A stretch of 5,141 nucleotides of DNA, from positions 1 to 5,141 of the forward strand of contig NZ_CAMYBV010000039.1 in the NCBI RefSeq assembly GCF_947254095.1, in the 5' to 3' direction. This stretch comes from an uncultured Mobiluncus sp. (lineage in GTDB: Bacteria > Actinomycetota > Actinomycetes > Actinomycetales > Actinomycetaceae). The notes beneath the pieces are model-generated. The model worked only from the letters and a program-made list of their open reading frames with translations, was not told where the DNA came from and searched no databases. Positions 1 to 5,141 of this stretch are shown here, piece after piece (the stretch's first letter is position 1; each line of letters starts with the position of its first letter). The position numbers and the translations under genes are program-made.

Positions 1-17
1 GGCGGAGGCGGCTAAGA

Positions 18-57
18 GCGACGTCCGGGGGATGTCGCGCTGCCGGAGCTCCGAGCA
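18..57 (+). terminator. Tandem GC-rich hairpins after an in-frame TAA, possible terminator
   Basis: Two hairpins lie back to back. The first pairs GCGACGTCC (18-26) with GGATGTCGC (30-38), nine pairs including one G-U and a GGG loop. The second is built on the palindrome CGGAGCTCCG (44-53), extended by TGC/GCA outside it with a bulged A at 54. They start two bases after the TAA at 13-15, as a terminator of an upstream gene would. No T-tract follows, so an intrinsic terminator is only a possibility. Confidence 0.3.
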
Positions 58-159
58 GGAAGGGGCATCGCGTTAGTGGCGTATCGGTTTTAGTGGTGGG
101 TGCTTCGTCTCCGGTCGCGCCCGATGTCCCGGCTCGGGTCACTCTTGAGGATAAAGGGT

Positions 160-207
160 GGGATTTGGGCTGCAGCTGCCATTATTGGCAGCTGCAGCCC
201 AAATCCC
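160..207. repeat. 22-bp perfect inverted repeat with TTAT loop, possible bidirectional terminator
   Basis: Bases 160-181 are perfectly complementary to 186-207, leaving only a four-base loop (TTAT, 182-185). The stem contains the GGGCTGCAGC core and its complement. It is the most stable hairpin in the window. Neither strand shows a long T-tract after it (CCCTAG on +, ACCCTTTAT on -), so it may be a bidirectional terminator, an RNA processing or protection element, or a dispersed repeat. Confidence 0.7.
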
Positions 208-240
208 CCTAGTTATCCACGCCAGGGAATCTAGCAGGCG

Positions 241-365
241 TGCATGAATGACCGATTTCGTTTCGATTTGGCGCACCCTGATTATCCTGGAAACTTGTCA
301 GCTGTTTTACTATCGAGCAGGGGAGCCGTGGGGCGGATTTTGGTTTGAAATCGGTCGTTCGTGCA
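241..365. repeat. 125-base element bounded by imperfect 19-bp inverted repeats
   Basis: Bases 241-259 (TGCATGAATGACCGATTTC) match the reverse complement of 347-365 at 17 of 19 positions. Both mismatches are transitions that would still pair as G-U in RNA. The 87 bases between the arms can form at least one further small stem (CCCTG 276-280 with CAGGG 318-322). No target-site duplication is evident beside the arms, so a miniature transposable element is not shown. A structured RNA or a recombination site is equally possible. Confidence 0.5.
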
Positions 366-403
366 AGTATCGATAGGATTACGCAAAATGCTCTAAACCG
401 GTT

Positions 404-477
404 TATGTCCTGAAAATCGCCAATATTGGCGATTTTACGTACTTACTTTCGCCAAATTGTGAGATAATCAGGACATA
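404..477 (+). promoter_or_regulatory. Nested palindromes upstream of the DUF4143 gene, probable operator
   Basis: A perfect 24-bp palindrome without a loop occupies 413-436 (half-site AAAATCGCCAAT). It lies next to the left arm of a second inverted repeat, TATGTCCTGA (404-413), whose right arm TCAGGACATA is at 468-477. A third copy of the inner half-site, TCGCCAA, lies at 449-455, after those at 417-423 and (inverted) 426-432. A further 12-bp palindrome, TAAACCGGTTTA, ends at 405. The right outer arm overlaps the proposed -10 box and start point, the arrangement expected of a repressor site. The regulator is unknown; control by the ATPase's own product is conjecture. Confidence 0.55.
460..468 (+). 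promoter_or_regulatory. Candidate extended -10 promoter for the DUF4143 gene
   Basis: The sequence TGAGATAAT fits an extended -10 element (TGn followed by GATAAT at 463-468, five of six matches to TATAAT). No good -35 box is present at 16-18 bases, which an extended -10 can tolerate. Transcription would start near 475, leaving a leader of about 65-70 bases before the preferred ATG at 543. The right arm of the outer inverted repeat (468-477) would cover the start point. Confidence 0.4.
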
Positions 478-542
478 GTTAGTCGTATCGCGATGTGTGT
501 GAGAAAAGTTCTCGGGGCTAGTTGTGAATGGAGATGGGGAAA

Positions 543-1856
543 ATGCAACGTTTTTTGATGAAAAAGCTGTTGGAGTGGCGGGACTTGCCGGGGCGCAAGC
601 CGCTGGTTCTAAATGGAGCCAGGCAGGTGGGAAAGACCTGGCTGCTGCGTGAATTCGGTCGACAGTACTTCGAGAATGTGGCCTATATTAGCTTGGACAC
701 TAATCCTGGTTTTGCTGCACAGTTTGAGGCTGGGTTCGACATTGACCGCCTGCTGCTGATGATTCATGCGGAGACCGGGGAAGTGGTCACCCCCGGGAAA
801 ACTTTGATAATTTTCGACGAGATTCAAGAATGTCCCCCGGCGTTGACTTCGCTGAAGTATTTTTGCGAAAACGCTCCTGAACAGGCCATTGCTGCGGCCG
901 GTTCGCTGCTAGGGATTACCTTTCATAAGGGTAGTGGTTTCCCAGTGGGGAAAGTTGATTTACTGAATCTTTTTCCCTTGAGTTTCCGCGAGTTTTTGGA
1001 GGCTACCGGGAACACTACGTTGCGTGAAGTTGTTGATGCCGCTGATTGGAAATTGCTTAGTGCCTTGTCCACTAAGCTCCAAGATTTACTCAAACAGTAT
1101 TACTTCGTTGGGGGGATGCCTGAATGTGTGGCATCTTTTGCGCATTCCCACGATCTCAGCCGAGTGCGTCAGATTCAACAGGCTATTCTCTTTGGTTATG
1201 AACGCGACATTTCCAAGCATCTCGGAGCAAAAGCTGAGCCTGCTCTCGCGGCATGGCATTCGTTGCCAGCACATCTGGGGCGAGAAAATAAGAAGTTCAT
1301 CTTCGGCAACATCAAAGAAGGCGCGAGGGCTCGCGATTATCGCAGCGGCATCACGTGGCTGACCGAAGCCGGTATAGCAACTATGGTGCCAAGGGTTTCC
1401 AAACCGGGCATTCCGCTGCGAGCTTATGCTGACGACGCGGTGTTCAAAATGTTTGCCCTGGACGTGGGGATTTTGGGGGCGTTGGCAGACATCGATTCCG
1501 CCGCCATGGCGACCGGGCACACCTTGTTCACCGAGTTCAAGGGGGCTTTGACGGAACAATACGTGTGCCAGCAATTGCTCTCGGAAGGTGAGTTCACACC
1601 CTATTACTGGTCAGCTCCAAACTCACAGGCGGAAATCGATTTCTTGGTGCAAGCCGGGGAAAATATTTACCCCCTGGAAGTCAAAGCTCAGGAAAACCTG
1701 CGTTCAAAAAGCCTACGTGCCTTTGTTGAACGCTATCCCGACACTTTCCCGCGCCGGTTTAGCTCTTCGGATTTCCGTGACCAAGATTGGATGAAAAATG
1801 TCCCCCTTTACGCGGTTGGCAACCTCGAAGTCTGGACAAATACCCGGCGGAAATGA
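543..1856 (+). CDS. AAA-type ATPase with C-terminal DUF4143 domain
   Basis: This is a complete member of the large ATP-binding/DUF4143 family (437 residues, within the usual 380-450). Residue numbers start at the ATG at 543. Walker A is GARQVGKT (25-32). Walker B is LIIFDE (88-93; D92, E93). A GSLLG motif follows at 120-124, then the family hallmark LFPLSFREFL (143-152) and YYFVGGMPE (186-194). The middle (about 250-310) resembles the winged-helix-like part of the family and ends in FKMFALDVG. The C-terminal DUF4143 region has a PD-(D/E)XK nuclease-like pattern: E338, AEIDFL with E364 and D366, and LEVKA with E379 and K381. No key residue is missing. The cellular role of the family is not established; it has no signal peptide or membrane segment and should be cytoplasmic. 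An in-frame ATG at 528 is possible, but 543 has GGAG nine bases upstream (530-533) and aligns with the usual N-terminus of the family. The gene appears monocistronic, and the palindromes upstream suggest tight regulation. Confidence 0.9.
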   Translation: MQRFLMKKLLEWRDLPGRKPLVLNGARQVGKTWLLREFGRQYFENVAYISLDTNPGFAAQFEAGFDIDRLLLMIHAETGEVVTPGKTLIIFDEIQECPPALTSLKYFCENAPEQAIAAAGSLLGITFHKGSGFPVGKVDLLNLFPLSFREFLEATGNTTLREVVDAADWKLLSALSTKLQDLLKQYYFVGGMPECVASFAHSHDLSRVRQIQQAILFGYERDISKHLGAKAEPALAAWHSLPAHLGRENKKFIFGNIKEGARARDYRSGITWLTEAGIATMVPRVSKPGIPLRAYADDAVFKMFALDVGILGALADIDSAAMATGHTLFTEFKGALTEQYVCQQLLSEGEFTPYYWSAPNSQAEIDFLVQAGENIYPLEVKAQENLRSKSLRAFVERYPDTFPRRFSSSDFRDQDWMKNVPLYAVGNLEVWTNTRRK

Positions 1857-1872
1857 ATGCGCGCGCCTTCGT

Positions 1873-1885
1873 CGGGTCAGACCCG
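1873..1885 (+). terminator. Small hairpin just after the DUF4143 stop, weak terminator candidate
   Basis: CGGGT (1873-1877) pairs with ACCCG (1881-1885) around a three-base loop, 16 bases after the stop codon. TGTTGT follows, which is only a poor U-tract. The position suits a terminator but the stem is short. Confidence 0.25.
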
Positions 1886-1946
1886 TGTTGTCGCAGTGAC
1901 GTCTCTAGTCCTGTGCCGTAGGGGGTTCTGCGTCGCGGTGGGGTCC

Positions 1947-1993
1947 TGCACTATTTTTCTAGGCAACAAGTTGCCAAGAAAAATGTACGTGCA
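1947..1993. repeat. Long interrupted inverted repeat between the ATPase and wall-binding genes
   Basis: The core GGCAA-CAAG-TTGCC (1962-1975) is flanked, after one mismatch, by ATTTTTCT (1953-1960) pairing with AGAAAAAT (1977-1984). Farther out TGCAC (1947-1951) pairs with GTGCA (1989-1993). On either strand the T-run lies on the 5' side and the A-run on the 3' side, so it is not a standard intrinsic terminator. It could be an operator, a terminator of unusual form, or a remnant element. The rest of the gap at 1857-2141 contains only short stems (CCCG 2038-2041 with CGGG 2045-2048; TGTTC 2053-2057 with GAACA 2067-2071) and no gene I can support. Confidence 0.5.
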
Positions 1994-2129
1994 TCCACAG
2001 TCTGCCTACGCGCGCCCGCTGCGCCACTTCCTACATTCCCGGTTCGGGGTGGTGTTCGCTGGTGGTGAACAGCGTCCGGGGGTGGGGGTATTTTCTTAGC
2101 ATTTTGTTACCCAGGTTTTTTCTATCGTT

Positions 2130-2134
2130 AGGAG
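2130..2134 (+). promoter_or_regulatory. Ribosome binding site fixing the start of the wall-binding protein
   Basis: AGGAG lies seven bases before the ATG at 2142. The in-frame TTG at 2136 would leave only one base to this site, so the ATG is the start. Confidence 0.75.
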
Positions 2135-2141
2135 TTTGGTT

Positions 2142-3752
2142 ATGGGTGTGAAGAGATGGCTGGTGGGGCTGGTTGCGGCTGGTTCCATGCTTGGTTTGGC
2201 TGGTGTGTCGGTAGTACCGGCGGTGGCTGGTGAGTTGGCGCATGAGCGTTTGGCTGGCCCGTCTGGGGTGGAGACGTCTCTGGCGGTGGCGAAGCATACG
2301 TGGGGGAGCGCGTGGCCGGTGGTGTATGTGGCGTCTAATCGTAACCCGGTGGATGCGCTACCAGCGGCGACTATTGGGGACGGCCCGGTGGTGTTGACTG
2401 ATGGTAAGAGTCTGAATCTGGGTGGGGTGAAACCCGGCAAGATTGTGTTGCTTGGTGGCGTGGGTGCGGTGCCGCAGGCTATTGAGGACCAGGCGAAAGC
2501 CAGCGGCGCGGAAGTGTTGCGCCTGGCGGGTGCGGATCGTAACGCCACGGCGGGGGCTATCGCGAAACAGTGGGTGAAGGTTAACGGTACCCCAAAGAAC
2601 GTTTACATTACCAAGAATACGGGTTCGGGTTCCCCGGACGCGGTCGCGGCGAGCGTACTGCGTGATGGCCCGATTTTGACGTTTACGTCTGATGCTTCCG
2701 CGGCAGCCTTGCCCGGGGTTGTTTCCGAACTGAAAGCCGGTAAGGTTACTGCCCTGGGTGGTGGGGCTGTTGTGCCGGATAGTGTGTTGAACATGGCTGC
2801 TGGTGGGAAAGCGACGGCTCGTTTGGCGGGGGCGAACCGGTATGAGACCGCGTTCACTATCGCTAAATATGCGAAGGCTCAAAAGTCTGGCAGTGTGGTG
2901 TATCTGGCGTCGGGTACCGCATTGAAAGACGCGATGGTCGCTGGTGCCGCCAAAGACGGAGTTATCTTACTCAGCCCATCTAATGGGGAGGGTGTGAAAG
3001 CGAAAGCTGATGCCCTGGGTGCTAGCAAACTGATGATTATCGGCGGGACCGGCGTCATGCCCGATGCTACCGTACAAGCCGCCACCACCGGCATAATCCC
3101 CAAAGCAAAGTCTGCAGCTGACATGTCTATGGACGAGATGCGCGCCAGCCTCACGAAAGCGGACGCGGCAACCTTTAAATATAGGTCAGACTTGGAGTAC
3201 TTTATGATGGCTCCCAAGCCTTCCCCGAAGGGTGATTACCTGGTGGGTGCGGCTTTTGTAGAGGGGCCGCATTTACAAGCATTTTTCCCGAGCTGGGAGC
3301 CCACCGGTCTAACTGCGGAGAATATGAAACATGGGCAATGCTACCCGAATAATACTTCAGTTCGGGTGGGTGGGATACCTTGCGATAGTTTTCTTTCGTG
3401 GCAAGAAGTCCTCAATATGGCAGGTGATCCCACACGCGCTTCTGCTTCATTCACCTGGGATGGTCCGGATTTTTATCAACGGAGCGTTATCAAGATGGGC
3501 AATATAGAGGGCGTTATTGAATCCAAGCTATGGTATGAGAAGGATTCGGGTGTAGGCGCTGACCCCCAGAAAGTGGCTCGTCTGCAAGAAGGTCAATACA
3601 TTGAAGCACTAATGCCTGAGGTTAACCTCCAATTTATGTGCGGTGCTTCGGGTGGCACCATGAAGTGTTTCGAATGGTTTACTGACGATTCGGAGCCCTC
3701 ATCGTACCAAACCAGGAGCAACCCAGTCTGGCTGTCATTCTCCTACAAATAA
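2142..3752 (+). CDS. Secreted protein with three cell-wall-binding type 2 repeats and an unknown C-terminal domain
   Basis: The product has 536 residues from the ATG at 2142. Residues 1-29 form a clear Sec signal peptide: MGVKRW, a hydrophobic stretch, then cleavage probably after AVA (27-29). Three repeats of the cell-wall-binding 2 family (PF04122) follow, opening with RLAG at 36, 127 and 227 and each ending in a glycine-rich segment (LLGGVGAVP, ALGGGAVVP, IIGGTGVMP). Three such repeats together are the usual wall-anchoring module in clostridial proteins, where they bind anionic wall polymers; the same role here is inferred. Repeat 3 keeps the consensus NRYETA, while repeats 1 (PSGVET) and 2 (DRNATA) are degenerate. 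Residues from about 322 to 536 form a region I do not recognise. It carries the only cysteines of the protein (C400, C414, C500, C509) and many aromatic residues, which suggests a folded extracellular, possibly disulfide-bonded domain. There is no LPXTG motif or C-terminal membrane segment. The gene has a strong ribosome binding site and a hairpin after its stop, so it is probably transcribed alone. The exact function is unknown; adhesion or an exported effector role is possible. Confidence 0.88.
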   Translation: MGVKRWLVGLVAAGSMLGLAGVSVVPAVAGELAHERLAGPSGVETSLAVAKHTWGSAWPVVYVASNRNPVDALPAATIGDGPVVLTDGKSLNLGGVKPGKIVLLGGVGAVPQAIEDQAKASGAEVLRLAGADRNATAGAIAKQWVKVNGTPKNVYITKNTGSGSPDAVAASVLRDGPILTFTSDASAAALPGVVSELKAGKVTALGGGAVVPDSVLNMAAGGKATARLAGANRYETAFTIAKYAKAQKSGSVVYLASGTALKDAMVAGAAKDGVILLSPSNGEGVKAKADALGASKLMIIGGTGVMPDATVQAATTGIIPKAKSAADMSMDEMRASLTKADAATFKYRSDLEYFMMAPKPSPKGDYLVGAAFVEGPHLQAFFPSWEPTGLTAENMKHGQCYPNNTSVRVGGIPCDSFLSWQEVLNMAGDPTRASASFTWDGPDFYQRSVIKMGNIEGVIESKLWYEKDSGVGADPQKVARLQEGQYIEALMPEVNLQFMCGASGGTMKCFEWFTDDSEPSSYQTRSNPVWLSFSYK

Positions 3753-3771
3753 ACCGATAGCCTGACTGATG

Positions 3772-3805
3772 CGGGTGGCGGGGAACGAAAGCTCTCTGCC
3801 ACCCG
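3772..3805 (+). terminator. Hairpin terminator after the wall-binding protein gene
   Basis: CGGGTGGC (3772-3779) pairs perfectly with GCCACCCG (3798-3805), 19 bases after the stop codon, and the stem can extend inward with G-U pairs. Only TTTC follows, so the U-tract is weak, but the stem strength and position favour a terminator. Confidence 0.55.
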
Positions 3806-3841
3806 TTTCGGGGCGAGGTGTGTAGCTTGTGACTTCGGGTC

Positions 3842-3869
3842 AAATCAAGGGTGTCCATACTCTTGATTT
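3842..3869. repeat. 11-bp inverted repeat overlapping the candidate -35 box
   Basis: AAATCAAGGGT (3842-3852) pairs with ACTCTTGATTT (3859-3869), with one G-T mismatch and a six-base loop. The right arm contains the candidate -35 box TTGATT. It may be a regulator binding site or a second, AT-rich terminator stem for the gene upstream. Confidence 0.5.
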
Positions 3870-3892
3870 CGTGTTGGGTGTGCCTCTCTAAT
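3863..3892 (+). promoter_or_regulatory. Candidate sigma-70-type promoter upstream of parA-scpA
   Basis: TTGATT (3863-3868) and TCTAAT (3887-3892) match the -35 and -10 consensus at four and five of six positions, with an 18-base spacer. A transcript from here would start near 3899 and have a leader of nearly 200 bases before parA. Confidence 0.4.
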
Positions 3893-4082
3893 AGCTGGTC
3901 AGCGCATTTTCTAGATACCGGTCTGCTGGTTGCGTGGTTGGTCTCTGCGCGGAAAGCCATGCCGAATGAACTATATACAGAAAACCTGTTCAAAAAACTG
4001 GGTTCCAGTGAGGGAGCGATGTTGGGAAACCTGCTTGCCGGGAACCGGTGGTGTGGTGGCATATCAAGTGAACAACTTTGGG

Positions 4083-4088
4083 TAAACT
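4083..4088 (+). promoter_or_regulatory. Possible -10 box for a leaderless parA transcript
   Basis: TAAACT fits the TAnnnT form of actinobacterial -10 boxes and lies six bases before the parA GTG at 4095, so transcription could begin at the start codon itself. No clear -35 box is visible upstream. Leaderless mRNAs are common in actinobacteria, and this would explain why parA has no ribosome binding site. Confidence 0.3.
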
Positions 4089-4094
4089 GTAAAG

Positions 4095-4958
4095 GTGAAT
4101 GCTAACCAACCCGCGATGATGCCTGTTCCTGATACGGATAAAGAGTTTCCGGTTCCGAAGCCTCTCAAAGGCCACGGCCCGGCGCGGATTATCGCCATGT
4201 GTAACCAAAAGGGCGGGGTTGGCAAAACTACGACTTCCATTAACTTGGCGGCAGCCCTAGCGGAATACGGTCGCAAAGTGCTGTTGGTGGATTTCGATCC
4301 GCAGGGGGCAGCCTCGGTGGGTTTGGGCATTAACGGTCACGAGATGGACACGACTATCTATTCCCTGATGGTCGGCCCGCACCGCGACTTGACGACTGCC
4401 GATGTTATTCACCACACCAGCACGGAAAACCTCGACATCATTCCGGCCAACATTGACCTTTCCGCCGCAGAGTTGCAGCTGGTGAACGAAGTGGCGCGGG
4501 AATCTATCCTGGCTCGGGTGCTGCGGGAAGTAGAGCCGGAATATGACGCGATTATTATTGACTGCCAGCCGTCACTAGGCCTGTTGACGGTCAATGCTTT
4601 GACCGCGGCTCACGGGGTGATTATTCCGGTATCTACTGAATTTTTCGCCCTGCGCGGGGTGGCGCTACTGATGGAAACTATTGAAACCGTGCGTGACCGG
4701 TTGAACCCGAAACTGCAGTTGGACGGTATTTTGGCGACGTTGGTGGACTCGCGGACGCTGCACTCCAAGGAAGTTCAGGAACGCCTGCTCGAAGCTTTTC
4801 AAGACAAAATGTTCTCCACCGTCATCAAACGCACCGTGAAGTTCCCCGACTCTACCGTGGCGACCCGGCCTATCACCGAGTTCGCCCCCACCCACGAAGG
4901 TGCCCAAGCCTACCGCCGCTTGGCGCGCGAAGTGATAGCTAAGGGCTATGTCGCCTAA
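4095..4958 (+). CDS. parA: ParA-family ATPase of the scpAB cluster
   Basis: This 287-residue protein is a Walker-type ATPase of the ParA/Soj (MinD-like) family that acts in DNA segregation in the cytoplasm. The deviant Walker A is KGGVGKTT (39-46) with signature lysine K39 and catalytic K44. DFDPQG (66-71) is the A' motif, and Walker B is IIIDCQPS (153-160; D156). The first 30 residues are a proline-rich extension before RIIAMCNQ, as is usual in actinobacterial homologues next to scpA. The ATPase motifs are intact. The frame is closed by a stop at 4083-4085, and GTG 4095 is the first start after it; ATGs at 4116 and 4119 are alternatives, but none of the three has a good ribosome binding site. 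The 3' end overlaps scpA by 11 bases, which argues for cotranscription and translational coupling. No parB lies beside it in the window, so this is probably the scpAB-linked paralogue and not the ParA of the origin-proximal parAB pair. The precise role of this paralogue is less established than that of true ParA. Confidence 0.92.
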   Translation: MNANQPAMMPVPDTDKEFPVPKPLKGHGPARIIAMCNQKGGVGKTTTSINLAAALAEYGRKVLLVDFDPQGAASVGLGINGHEMDTTIYSLMVGPHRDLTTADVIHHTSTENLDIIPANIDLSAAELQLVNEVARESILARVLREVEPEYDAIIIDCQPSLGLLTVNALTAAHGVIIPVSTEFFALRGVALLMETIETVRDRLNPKLQLDGILATLVDSRTLHSKEVQERLLEAFQDKMFSTVIKRTVKFPDSTVATRPITEFAPTHEGAQAYRRLAREVIAKGYVA

Positions 4959-5141
4959 CCCTGACCCGAACCTGCTCGTCACGGCACCGGACAACCACGC
5001 TGCACCGGACTTGGACACGGCGGACACCCCCGCTTTTGAGGTCCATTCACCCGAGTACACCGGACCGTTTCACCTGCTGGCGGACTTGGTCGCGAAACGC
5101 AAACTGGACATCACCGCTTTTGCCCTCGCCGAAGTGACCGC
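4948..5141 (+). CDS. scpA: Segregation and condensation protein A, N-terminal part (cut by window end)
   Basis: The first 64 codons are visible. ScpA is the kleisin subunit that bridges the two heads of the SMC dimer and, with ScpB, forms the bacterial condensin. After a variable acidic, proline-rich leader of about 30 residues, the conserved start of the family appears: FEVHSPEYTGPFHLL (30-44), then AKRKLDIT (49-56) and ALAEVT. The start ATG 4948 is the first possible one because a TAG in the same frame lies at 4936-4938. It overlaps the end of parA by 11 bases. AAGGG lies only two bases before the ATG, so initiation probably depends on ribosomes finishing parA. The gene runs off the window; scpB is expected next from the family's usual gene order, but cannot be seen. 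Confidence 0.92.
   Translation, partial: MSPNPDPNLLVTAPDNHAAPDLDTADTPAFEVHSPEYTGPFHLLADLVAKRKLDITAFALAEVT

Larger units (their letters stand above)
1..527. other. Noncoding, hairpin-rich region upstream of the DUF4143 ATPase gene
   Basis: No coding region can be supported here. The first in-frame triplets (GGC GGA GGC GGC TAA, ending at 15) could be the last codons of a + strand gene that starts outside the window, but five codons cannot identify it. On the - strand a frame is open from about 178 to the left edge with a GTG at 142-140, but it has no ribosome binding site and no recognisable product. What the region does hold is structure: hairpins at 18-38, 41-57, 120-138 and 160-207, an imperfect inverted repeat 241-259/347-365, and nested palindromes between 394 and 477. 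The right half (about 240-480) is visibly richer in A and T than the left. Confidence 0.6.
3753..4094. other. Noncoding gap between the wall-binding protein and parA
   Basis: This 342-base gap holds a terminator-like hairpin (3772-3805), a second hairpin (3842-3869) and a candidate promoter (3863-3892). A frame stays open from about 3851 to 4105 but is not convincing as a gene. GGTTCC (4001-4006) and GGAACC (4041-4046) can pair, and AAACCTG occurs twice (3982-3988, 4027-4033). I see no tRNA or known riboswitch. Confidence 0.55.

Noticed and set aside
1..142. Open - strand frame with a GTG at 142-140 running off the left edge
   Set aside because: No ribosome binding site, no recognisable protein motif, and several strong hairpins inside it; an open frame of this length is expected by chance in GC-rich DNA.
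3..212. Open + strand frame across the left edge
   Set aside because: It reads through the 22-bp hairpin at 160-207 into an implausible Cys/Trp/His-rich tail and lacks any family resemblance.
241..365. Calling the inverted-repeat element an insertion sequence
   Set aside because: It has no transposase and no visible target-site duplication; it is reported only as a repeat.
1086..1574. 162-residue - strand frame inside the DUF4143 gene
   Set aside because: It is antisense to well conserved family motifs and shows no protein features of its own.
1857..2099. 80-residue frame starting at the ATG just after the DUF4143 stop
   Set aside because: It runs through two inverted repeats, has no ribosome binding site and no recognisable motif.
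2358..2882. 174-residue - strand frame opposite the wall-binding repeats
   Set aside because: Composition is Arg/His/Gln/Thr-rich with no motif, typical of the complement of GTG/GGT-rich coding DNA.
3851..4105. 84-residue frame starting at GTG 3851 ahead of parA
   Set aside because: It starts inside a hairpin, has no ribosome binding site, and its codon choice does not resemble the real genes; only its last 28 codons are kept as a speculative leader frame.
1..5141. CRISPR array, tRNA, rRNA or known riboswitch
   Set aside because: No regularly spaced repeats, no tRNA-like T-arm with matching acceptor, and no riboswitch core that I can recognise.

Overview
This window looks like part of the chromosome of a moderately GC-rich actinobacterium. 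A member of the Actinomycetaceae such as Mobiluncus would fit, but that is inference from gene content and not a sequence match. The evidence is a ParA-type ATPase overlapping the start of scpA, a secreted protein with three cell-wall-binding type 2 repeats, and frequent GTG codons. All recognised genes are on the + strand.

Layout. Bases 1-527 hold no gene I can support but are unusually rich in inverted repeats: tandem GC-rich hairpins just after an in-frame TAA, a 22-bp hairpin at 160-207, an imperfect 19-bp inverted repeat bounding 241-365, and nested palindromes at 394-477 that run into the likely promoter of the next gene. Bases 543-1856 encode an AAA-type ATPase with a C-terminal DUF4143 domain. 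A 285-base gap with a long A/T-flanked inverted repeat follows. Bases 2142-3752 encode an exported protein with three cell-wall-binding repeats and a C-terminal domain of about 215 residues, with four cysteines, that I do not recognise. Bases 3753-4094 carry a terminator-like hairpin, a second hairpin and a candidate promoter. Bases 4095-4958 encode the ParA-family ATPase, whose end overlaps the start of scpA (4948 to the window edge).

How the genes relate. parA and scpA form a tightly coupled pair belonging to the conserved chromosome-segregation/condensation cluster (normally followed by scpB). The DUF4143 ATPase and the wall-binding protein look like separately transcribed accessory genes lying upstream of it. 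I see no functional link between them. The least explained parts are the palindrome-rich leader of the ATPase gene, the new C-terminal domain of the wall-binding protein, and how translation of parA starts, since it has no convincing ribosome binding site.
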